Notes under the pieces: model-generated
Told to the model about the DNA's origin: nothing
The model's database searches: none
Seen by the model: only the letters and a program-made list of their open reading frames with translations
Source: CAKRHR01 sp964423195
GTDB taxonomy: Bacteria; Bacillota; Clostridia; Lachnospirales; Lachnospiraceae
Direction of reading: 5' to 3'
NCBI GenBank assembly: GCA_964423195.1
Contig: CAYRDY010000113.1
Span: 1 to 5,654, forward strand
Length of the DNA stretch: 5,654 nucleotides
Part shown: piece by piece, positions 1-4,807 of the stretch
Numbering within the stretch: position 1 is the first letter of the stretch
Layout of the letters: each line of letters starts with the position of its first letter
Made by a program: the position numbers and the translations under genes

Positions 1-1
1 C

Positions 2-153
2 CGTGATAAGAAAATTTACCGTGACAAGGGAAAGCGCCGGACTACCATCAAGACGGTGTATTGGGAAGTGGCGTACAGCCGGGGGTATATCGGAGCAAGA
101 CACAGAACGGGCAGACCGCCTATGTATTCTTGCTGGATCAGGCGATGAGGATC
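2..153 (+). pseudogene. Remnant of an ISLre2 / UPF0236-family transposase, frameshifted and truncated
   Basis: Two adjacent reading frames together read like the N-terminal third of the UPF0236/ISLre2 transposase family. The frame starting at base 2 gives DKKIYRDKGKRRTTIKTVY followed by WEVAYSR. From about base 85 the next frame gives VYRSKTQNGQTAYVFLLDQAM. Joined, they resemble the family pattern of a basic stretch, then TIKTVYGEVEYSRAVY, then YVFLLDEAL. The switch lies in the G run at 81-85. Restoring one C (CGG GCG GTA TAT, Arg-Ala-Val-Tyr) would repair the frame and give the expected residues, so a single-base deletion is likely. The usual Gly of GEVEY is Trp here. Similarity fades after about 150, just before the terminator, and roughly three quarters of the protein is missing. 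The left part lies outside the window. The family call is from memory of the motif, not from a search. Confidence 0.62.
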
Positions 154-157
154 TCAG

Positions 158-193
158 GGCCGGTTCACCCCATCGGGGGCGAACCGGCCTTTT
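158..193 (+). terminator. Strong rho-independent terminator (+ strand)
   Basis: A perfect 9-bp stem, GGCCGGTTC (158-166) with GAACCGGCC (181-189), continues past an A/C mismatch into four G-C pairs (168-171 with 176-179) closed by an ATCG loop. It is followed by TTTT (190-193). The T run is on the + strand, so it ends transcription coming from the transposase-remnant side. Read on the minus strand, the hairpin is not followed by T residues. It therefore looks like a poor terminator for the convergent regulator gene, for which no other terminator is visible. Confidence 0.82.
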
Positions 194-231
194 GACTGAA
201 ATTCTCTCTTGTCCTGACGACGCCTAGATCG

Positions 232-996
232 TCACCGCGTCATGTCCAGTTCCATAAACTTTGCCCTGTTGAACATCGAAAACTTGAAGGCGCTGCCCGC
301 ATAGACCTGCTTGGTAAAATGCACCACCTCTCCGGAAGGTTTGACCACCTTCTCCCCCATCACGATGACGGCGTTATTTTCATTGAGCTCCAGCAGCGCG
401 GCCTCCTCGGCCGTGGCGTCGCTGGCCTCCAGCGTCGTATAGGAATTGCAGGAATGTTCCGGATTGAATCCGATCTTCTCATTGATCGCGGCATACATCG
501 ATTTGTTTTCCAGGTCCACGTCCAAGAGAAAACCGTATTTCTCATATGGCAGATAGACATGCTCCAGAATCACCGCGTGGTGGTTGATATAGCGCATCCG
601 CTTCAGATAGACGATCGCCGCCCCCTCGCTGATGCCGAGCAGTTTTGCAATCTTTGGGGAAGCGGTCTGTCTCTCCGAAGCCAGCATATGGGTATACAGA
701 TCATAATTTCTCTGTTTCATGGTCGTGGTAAAACCGGCAAATGAGAGCAGTTCCGACGGAATCTTCGTCGTCTGCACAAACGTGCCCTTGCCGTGCCGTT
801 TGACCAGAACCTCTTCCTCAACCAACTTGGAGATGGCACTGCGGATGGTGATACGGCTCACCTGGTACATCTCGCACAATTTGGCCTCACTGGGGATCAT
901 CTGCCCCGCCATATACTCGCCCTTTTCAATACGCTGCTTCAGATCATCTGCCACCTGCTGATATAGAGGGACAACGCTGTCGTACATAACTTCCAT
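232..996 (-). CDS. HutC-type GntR transcriptional regulator with UTRA effector domain (FrlR-like position)
   Basis: This is a DNA-binding repressor or activator expected to sense a sugar-phosphate-like ligand from the adjacent pathway. The protein is 254 residues from the chosen start, normal for the HutC subfamily. Residues about 8-74 form the GntR winged helix-turn-helix: PLYQQVADDLKQRI, then MIPSEAKLCEMYQVSRITIR, then GKGTFV closing the wing. Residues about 85-245 fit the UTRA ligand-binding domain, with the typical GFTTTMKQR opening and a VVHFTKQVYAG segment near the end. The frame stays open to an ATG at 1020, but that ATG has no ribosome binding site and would sit only about 10 nt from the predicted transcript start. 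The ATG at 996 has GGGGAG (1004-1009) seven bases upstream and is preferred. The gene is divergent from the deglycase/transporter operon, which is where frlR-type regulators often lie, and repeated elements cover both promoters. Family assignment is firm; the ligand and the sign of regulation are inferred. Confidence 0.93.
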   Translation of the reverse strand: MEVMYDSVVPLYQQVADDLKQRIEKGEYMAGQMIPSEAKLCEMYQVSRITIRSAISKLVEEEVLVKRHGKGTFVQTTKIPSELLSFAGFTTTMKQRNYDLYTHMLASERQTASPKIAKLLGISEGAAIVYLKRMRYINHHAVILEHVYLPYEKYGFLLDVDLENKSMYAAINEKIGFNPEHSCNSYTTLEASDATAEEAALLELNENNAVIVMGEKVVKPSGEVVHFTKQVYAGSAFKFSMFNRAKFMELDMTR

Positions 997-1003
997 TTGA
1001 AAT

Positions 1004-1009
1004 CTCCCC
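1004..1009 (-). promoter_or_regulatory. Ribosome binding site that sets the regulator start at 996
   Basis: GGGGAG on the minus strand is separated by seven bases from the ATG at 996-994. The upstream in-frame ATGs at 1020 and 1011 have only AT-rich sequence (ATTAATAAA) in front of the first and no purine-rich match at a usable distance for the second. Confidence 0.78.
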
Positions 1010-1036
1010 ATGTCTTTCATTTTATTAATGAGTCAA

Positions 1037-1065
1037 GTATAACATTTTAAAACATCATATGACAA
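1037..1065 (-). promoter_or_regulatory. Predicted sigma-A promoter of the GntR regulator gene
   Basis: On the minus strand TTGTCA (1065-1060) and TTATAC (1042-1037) are separated by exactly 17 bases. The transcript would start near 1030, giving a leader of about 34 nt that contains the GGGGAG site. The 16-base element at 1049-1064 overlaps the -35 box and most of the spacer, so the gene is probably controlled by the same DNA-binding protein as the operon. That would be autoregulation if the GntR protein binds it. Confidence 0.6.
1049..1064 (+). promoter_or_regulatory. Candidate GntR operator over the regulator promoter
   Basis: AAAACATCATATGACA at 1049-1064 differs by one base from AAAACATCATGTGACA at 1213-1228, on the far side of the divergent region. 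It contains the self-complementary octamer TCATATGA (1055-1062). A weaker copy sits in opposite orientation at 1088-1100 (minus-strand reading ACAAAATATGACA, 11 of 13 matches to the 1052-1064 core). The pair therefore shares perfect 8-base inverted arms, ATATGACA (1057-1064) and TGTCATAT (1088-1095). Binding by the adjacent GntR protein is inferred from position and repetition. Confidence 0.6.
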
Positions 1066-1074
1066 GTGCATTTT

Positions 1075-1088
1075 AGATAATTTTATCT
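1075..1088. repeat. Small perfect palindrome AGATAA-TT-TTATCT in the divergent control region
   Basis: Six-base arms AGATAA (1075-1080) and TTATCT (1083-1088) are separated by TT. It lies immediately upstream of the predicted -35 of the regulator gene and about 85 bases upstream of the operon -35. It could be a second protein-binding site or a chance product of AT-rich sequence. No regulator can be assigned. Confidence 0.4.
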
Positions 1089-1172
1089 GTCATATTTTGT
1101 GAAAATTGACAATTTCAGACAAATTCGAATCGACGCGCGTAAAAATAAATTTTGCAAATTTCCAATTTCTTA

Positions 1173-1201
1173 TTGACTGTTATTATATGACGTGTTATGA
1201 T
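1173..1201 (+). promoter_or_regulatory. Predicted sigma-A promoter of the deglycase/transporter operon
   Basis: TTGACT (1173-1178) and TATGAT (1196-1201) are separated by exactly 17 bases. Each hexamer is one mismatch from the sigma-70/sigma-A consensus. Upstream, 1141-1170 is very A/T-rich with short A and T runs, in the place of an UP element. Transcription should start near 1208. The -10 box lies inside the tandem repeats of the large operator dyad, so a bound regulator would block polymerase. Confidence 0.8.
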
Positions 1202-1236
1202 GTGTTTGTAATAAAACATCATGTGACATCATATGA
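1186..1236. promoter_or_regulatory. Main operator: two tandem 10-bp repeats arranged as an inverted pair around the transcription start
   Basis: The left arm has two near-identical units 10 bases apart, TATGACGTGTT (1186-1196) and TATGATGTGTT (1196-1206). The right arm has two units in the opposite sense, also 10 bases apart, ACATCATGTG (1216-1225) and ACATCATATG (1226-1235). Arms 1186-1206 and 1213-1233 match as an inverted repeat at 16 of 21 positions, with a 6-base centre. The spacing of one helical turn places all units on one DNA face. The array covers the -10 box and the start site, which suggests repression with release by an inducer. The protein is presumed to be the adjacent GntR regulator. 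Confidence 0.65.
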
Positions 1237-1360
1237 TTAAACGAGTGACTGTGCGAATGATGACAGCTCAGGCAAACCCGATCTGTCACTGCGGCACGCA
1301 CACGCCGCCTGCGCGGCGAAGCATCTGAAATGAGCAAACAATCACAGGGAGGAGTAAGCA
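1208..1360 (+). promoter_or_regulatory. Operon 5' leader with alternative GC-rich hairpins and a strong ribosome binding site
   Basis: About 150 nt separate the predicted transcript start from the deglycase ATG. CGCCGC (1303-1308) and GCGGCG (1313-1318) form a 6-bp hairpin with a CTGC loop. GCGGC (1291-1295) could instead pair with GCCGC (1304-1308), so the two structures exclude one another. Two 6-base segments, AGTGAC (1244-1249) and TGACAG (1261-1266), compete for GTCACT/CTGTCA at 1283-1290. No T run follows any stem, so there is no clear intrinsic attenuator, and no known riboswitch class is recognised. The ribosome binding site GGGAGGAG (1347-1354) is six bases before the ATG at 1361. 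Confidence 0.4.
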
Positions 1361-2365
1361 ATGATTGATTATGACGAGGGCAAGGTAAGGGAGAAGGCAG
1401 CCAAACTCTATGCGCAGAGGGATCAGTACGAGGCGATCGCGGACGCTGTCTGCGAGAAGGGATTCGATAACATTTTATTCACCTCGGCGGGCGGATCGCT
1501 GGCCGCCCTGGAACCGTACTGCTATATCATGAAGACCATGTCCAAAATCCCAACTTTCACCGAGATCCCGGCTGAACTGATGGCGACAGGCAATCCGATG
1601 GTCACGGACAGGACCCTGGCCATCCTCACCTCAAAATCGGGCGACACCAAGGAGACTGTGGCCGTGGCCAAATGGCTGAGAGACAGGCATGTGACGACGA
1701 TCTCTTTCTGCGGCGAACCGAACGCCCCGCTTGAGGCTGTCACCGACTATTCTGTGTGCTACGGTGAGGCGGACCCGCATGATCTCTGCGCGCTCTTTGT
1801 CATCACGAGGATCATGTACAACAAGGGCGAATTTGACGCGTATCCGAAATTCATGGAGGAGCTGGCAAATCTTGGCGAGGTGCTTGTGTCCGTCGCCAAG
1901 GCCTCCGACGATTACGGCAAAGCGTACGCCGCCATGTTCGATGAGCGGGATAAGGACTATCAGATCTGGATCAGCTCCGGCAGTGCCTGGGGACCGACCT
2001 ACTCGATGGCGATGTGCGTGCTCGAAGAATGTCAGTGGCTGCGGACAAAATCCGTCAACTCCGCCGAGTTCTTCCACGGCACGATCGAGATGGTGGAGAA
2101 GAATGTGCTCGTCGCCGTCGTCAAGAGTGAGGGGCCGACCAGACCTCTGGATGAGCGCGTGATCAACTTTGTGAAGAAACATACCAACCAACTGTTTGTC
2201 TTTGACACGAAAGATTATGAATTTCCGGGCATCAGTGACGAGTTCAGATGGCTGATCGCTCCGGTCGTCCTGTGGACCATTTTTGAGAGGGCCTACACAA
2301 ATCTGGCGGATGTGAGAAAACACACCATGGACATCCGCCGCTATTACAGGAGACTCGAATACTGA
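1361..2365 (+). CDS. frlB: SIS-domain sugar-phosphate deglycase, FrlB family (fructosamine-6-phosphate deglycase)
   Basis: This is a cytoplasmic enzyme predicted to split a 6-phosphorylated Amadori product into glucose 6-phosphate and the free amino acid or amine. Its 334 residues match the FrlB/FraB length. The first SIS half (about 35-150) carries ILFTSAGGSLAALEP, a sugar-phosphate-loop region, and LAILTSKSGDTKETV, where Ser/Thr residues usually hold the phosphate. The second half (about 195-320) carries WISSGSAWGPTYSMA and SAEFFHGTIEMVE. E223 and H239 are 16 residues apart, the same spacing as the catalytic Glu and His I recall for FraB and seen in E. coli FrlB (MEF...GEFRHGP). The C-terminus, DIRRYYRRLEY, closely resembles the FrlB ending DERRYYGGLVEY. 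The usual Pro after HG is Thr (T241). It is the first gene of the operon, 95 bases before the binding-protein gene. The SIS family is certain and FrlB-type likely. Glucosamine- or other ketose-amine-specific relatives are the alternative. Confidence 0.85.
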   Translation: MIDYDEGKVREKAAKLYAQRDQYEAIADAVCEKGFDNILFTSAGGSLAALEPYCYIMKTMSKIPTFTEIPAELMATGNPMVTDRTLAILTSKSGDTKETVAVAKWLRDRHVTTISFCGEPNAPLEAVTDYSVCYGEADPHDLCALFVITRIMYNKGEFDAYPKFMEELANLGEVLVSVAKASDDYGKAYAAMFDERDKDYQIWISSGSAWGPTYSMAMCVLEECQWLRTKSVNSAEFFHGTIEMVEKNVLVAVVKSEGPTRPLDERVINFVKKHTNQLFVFDTKDYEFPGISDEFRWLIAPVVLWTIFERAYTNLADVRKHTMDIRRYYRRLEY

Positions 2366-2460
2366 TAATGATCGGCGCAGGTCCGCAAAACACTTTGGTA
2401 TCTATAAGAAATCAAGGGGATATGGGTGTAAAAAAATGATAGAAAAGAGGAGGAACACAC

Positions 2461-3783
2461 ATGAAAAAAATCACGAAAAGACTTATCGCGATAGGTCTGA
2501 CAGTTATCTTTGGCATCGCGGCGCTGACGGCCTGCGGCGGCGGAGGCGGTGATAATGGCGCTGCCGATGGCGGTTCCGGCGGCAGTTCAGACGGACAGGT
2601 GACGATCAAATTCGTCCACAAATTTCCTGAGGCCGCAAGAATGGAATATTTTGAGCAGGTGGTGGCTGATTTTGAGAAGGAAAATCCGAACATCAAGATC
2701 GAGATGACTTCTTACGGTGATGAGGAGATCAAGGATAAGACCCGCGTGCTCCTGGGCAGCGCGGACGCGCCGGACATCTACTTCACATGGTCGGGCGAGC
2801 GCATCATGCAGTACGTCAGGGCAGGAAACACCCTGGATATCACCAAATACTTTGAGGAGGACCCTGAGTGGAAGGACAGCTTCAACCAGGCTATGCTTGA
2901 AACCTGCGTCAAGGACGGCTCCTACTGGGCAGTGCCGTGGGATTACTCTTCCAAGGAGATCGTCTACAATAAGAAGGTTTTTGAGGAGGCCGGCATCACA
3001 GAGCTCCCGACGACCTGGACAGAATTCCTGGACGTCTGCGAAAAGATCAAGGCCATCGGCAAAGTGCCGCTCGCCGTGGGCAATCAGTATTCATGGGTCG
3101 TCTGCCATTTCCTGACCACCCTGAACGGCAAACTGGTGCCAAAGGATGTCACGGACAAAAACTATTCGATGGAGGAAGTCGAGTTCACGGATCCGGGCTA
3201 CGCTGAGGCCCTCGATATGATGGCCGACCTCTATGAGAAGGGCTACACCAACCAGGATGTCAACTCCATGCCTTGGGAGACGTCGCAGGCCATGGTTCAG
3301 GAGGGCTCCGCGGGCATGATCTACGAGGAGGTCCAGAACCTGATCAACTATGAGGACACCCTCGGCGAGGACTGGGGCTACTTCGATTTTCCTGAGATCG
3401 AGGGCGCGAACGGTGAGGCGGGTTTCATCACCGGCGGTCCTGACGTGTTCATGGTGAACTCTGAGAGCGAGCATCCGGACGAGGCCATCACTTTCCTCAA
3501 ATATATCACCAGCGCCGACGTTCAGGCGAAGATGGTCTATGACCTCGGTTTCCTGCCGACCACATCGGTGGAGCTTGACGCCTCCAAATGTATGCCGGAA
3601 ACCATCGAGATTATTGATAAGAATATGAGCGCTCCGGGCATCTCCGAGTGGCTTGACTGCGTGCTGAACCAGACCGTGTCCGATACGTATCTGGAAGGCT
3701 GCCAGACCATCTTCTCCGGAGAGACCGGCGATTCGATCATGGCAAAAGTCAATGAAACGGCACGCGAGGTAGCCGACGAGTAA
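2461..3783 (+). CDS. ABC transporter solute-binding lipoprotein, sugar-type (FrlO-like position)
   Basis: This is an extracytoplasmic, membrane-anchored receptor that captures the substrate, probably a fructosamine or related sugar, and delivers it to the two permeases encoded downstream. The 440-residue length is typical of the sugar-binding (SBP_bac_1) family. Residues 1-24 form a lipoprotein signal: MKKITKR, a hydrophobic stretch, then lipobox LTAC with Cys25 as the lipidation site. A flexible Gly/Asp/Ser linker runs to about 45. The mature domain starts QVTIKFVHKFPEA and shows the family marks VVADFEKENPNIKIE, SADAPDIYFTW, GSYWAVPWDYSSKEIVYNKKVFEEAG and a late GGPDVFMVN...EAITFLKYI segment. 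GAGGAGG (2447-2453) lies seven bases before the ATG. No promoter or terminator is seen in the 95-base gap after the deglycase gene, so they are likely co-transcribed. Substrate specificity is inferred only from the neighbouring deglycase. Confidence 0.92.
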   Translation: MKKITKRLIAIGLTVIFGIAALTACGGGGGDNGAADGGSGGSSDGQVTIKFVHKFPEAARMEYFEQVVADFEKENPNIKIEMTSYGDEEIKDKTRVLLGSADAPDIYFTWSGERIMQYVRAGNTLDITKYFEEDPEWKDSFNQAMLETCVKDGSYWAVPWDYSSKEIVYNKKVFEEAGITELPTTWTEFLDVCEKIKAIGKVPLAVGNQYSWVVCHFLTTLNGKLVPKDVTDKNYSMEEVEFTDPGYAEALDMMADLYEKGYTNQDVNSMPWETSQAMVQEGSAGMIYEEVQNLINYEDTLGEDWGYFDFPEIEGANGEAGFITGGPDVFMVNSESEHPDEAITFLKYITSADVQAKMVYDLGFLPTTSVELDASKCMPETIEIIDKNMSAPGISEWLDCVLNQTVSDTYLEGCQTIFSGETGDSIMAKVNETAREVADE

Positions 3784-3811
3784 GTCCGCGCCCTGCCGGA
3801 AACTTTTCAAT

Positions 3812-3879
3812 GTCATGGGAAATTCTCTCATCTTCTGGCATTTTTGCTCAGCTGGGGTGCCCTCTGAATTTCCCATGAC
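3812..3879 (+). repeat. Intercistronic inverted repeat with perfect 14-bp arms between binding-protein and permease genes
   Basis: GTCATGGGAAATTC (3812-3825) is the exact reverse complement of GAATTTCCCATGAC (3866-3879), with a 40-base loop. The loop can close further with GGCA (3837-3840) and TGCC (3858-3861). There is no T run on the 3' side, so it is not a standard intrinsic terminator. It sits 28 bases after the binding-protein stop and 30 bases before the preferred permease start. That is the place where binding-protein operons often carry a structure that stabilises the upstream mRNA or limits read-through, so the receptor is made in excess. A small non-coding mobile element is the alternative; no flanking target duplication is evident. 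Confidence 0.75.
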
Positions 3880-3909
3880 TTGCTGCATGGAAAGAAAGGT
3901 GTTGTTTCT

Positions 3910-4806
3910 ATGGCTATCTACAAAAATAAGAAAATACTGCTCTTATTTATACTTCCGGCACTACTGCTTGTCCTGCTTTTGATCTTTTTGCCGGTCATAT
4001 TAAATGTCTACTACAGCTTTTTTAAATGGACCGCCTATTCCAAGACCATGGAATTCAACGGTATCAAATACTATCTCAAAATGTTCAGAGATGAGGACTT
4101 ATGGCATGCCGTCCTCAACAACGTCAAATATGCCGTTGTATCCCTGATCTTCCAGGTCGGCCTGGGGCTCATCCTGGCGCACCTTTTTGTCAGCTTTGCC
4201 AATTCACGCTACGCCGCGGTCACGCGTGTCATCATCTTTATCCCTGCCGTGATTTCCCTGACAGCCATCGGCCTTCTGTGGGTCGTGCTCTACAGCCCGA
4301 CCATCGGCGTCATCAATCCGATACTGGAGGCCATCGGCCTCGGTAATCTGGCGAGAGACTGGCTGGGTGATCCGAAAACAGCCATGTGGGCGGTGATCAT
4401 GGTATCCCAGTGGCAGTATACCGGTGAGATGATCATGCTCTACACGGTCGGCCTGCAGGGCGTCCCGACGGAAATCTATGAATCGGCCAAAATAGACGGT
4501 GCCAGCGGCATTCAGACCTTCTTTTATATCACGATCCCGTCGATCAAGTCGACAATTCTCATGAATATGACCGTCACCATCATCGGCGCTTTCATGGTAT
4601 TCGACGAGGTTTATGTCATGACGGCCGGCGGTCCCGGCAAATCCACGGAAGTCCTCGCGACGACCATGTACGAGACAGGTTTCCGCATGGATCAGATGGG
4701 CTATGCCAGCGCCATCGGCGTGCTGCTATTTATTATCACATTCGCCTTTTCATTTTTCGAGCTTCGGTTGTATAATGTAAAGGAAACCATGAAGGAGGCG
4801 AAATGA
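3910..4806 (+). CDS. ABC transporter permease, MalF/UgpA-like (FrlN-like position)
   Basis: This is an inner membrane subunit of the importer served by the binding protein encoded upstream. It has 298 residues with about six hydrophobic segments: near 9-33, 73-97, 104-128, 158-180, 212-232 and 265-285. The EAA loop that contacts the ATPase is at about 189-210, reading IYESAKIDGASGIQ then ITIP, with the conserved D-G and terminal Pro. FNGIKYYLKMF and DEVYVMTAGGP are typical of the MalF-like sugar permease group. An in-frame TTG at 3880 would add ten residues, but it touches the end of the inverted repeat and lacks a ribosome binding site. ATG 3910, preceded by AAAGGTG (3895-3901), is preferred. 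It ends one base before the start codon of the second permease gene, so translation is probably coupled. No ATP-binding subunit is encoded in the window. Confidence 0.92.
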   Translation: MAIYKNKKILLLFILPALLLVLLLIFLPVILNVYYSFFKWTAYSKTMEFNGIKYYLKMFRDEDLWHAVLNNVKYAVVSLIFQVGLGLILAHLFVSFANSRYAAVTRVIIFIPAVISLTAIGLLWVVLYSPTIGVINPILEAIGLGNLARDWLGDPKTAMWAVIMVSQWQYTGEMIMLYTVGLQGVPTEIYESAKIDGASGIQTFFYITIPSIKSTILMNMTVTIIGAFMVFDEVYVMTAGGPGKSTEVLATTMYETGFRMDQMGYASAIGVLLFIITFAFSFFELRLYNVKETMKEAK

Positions 4807-4807
4807 G

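Noticed and set aside
158..193. Use of the same hairpin as a terminator for the minus-strand regulator gene
   Set aside because: On the minus strand the stem is followed by CTGAGATCC rather than a T run, so only the + strand terminator is called.
3..227. Open frame of 74 codons running through the transposase remnant and the terminator
   Set aside because: Its frame differs from the two that carry transposase-like sequence, and it reads straight through the terminator hairpin, so it is not a plausible gene.
1106..1111. Exact TTGACA hexamer on the + strand, inside the 13-base palindrome AAATTGACAATTT (1103-1115)
   Set aside because: No acceptable -10 lies 16-18 bases downstream (the position reads ATCGAC), so it is not called a promoter. 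The palindrome has no second copy and sits in AT-rich DNA where such symmetry arises easily.
1257..1328. Possible leader peptide of 23 codons (ATG ATG ACA ... ATC TGA) in the operon leader
   Set aside because: There is no ribosome binding site before it, no run of regulatory codons, and no terminator downstream that its translation could control.
2422..2439. Mini-ORF Met-Gly-Val-Lys-Lys just before the binding-protein gene, preceded by AAGGGG
   Set aside because: The purine stretch is only two bases from the ATG, too close for normal initiation, and five codons give no testable product signal.
3091..3888. Long open frame of 265 codons antisense to the binding-protein gene, and a similar 230-codon one antisense to the deglycase gene (1631-2323)
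   Set aside because: Both are mirror frames of well-supported genes with GC-rich third positions. Their translations show no recognisable domain and no ribosome binding site was seen.
4770..4775. TATAAT sequence near the end of the first permease gene
   Set aside because: It encodes the LYN residues of the conserved permease C-terminus and has no -35-like hexamer at the right distance. The next gene is one base from this one and needs no promoter of its own.
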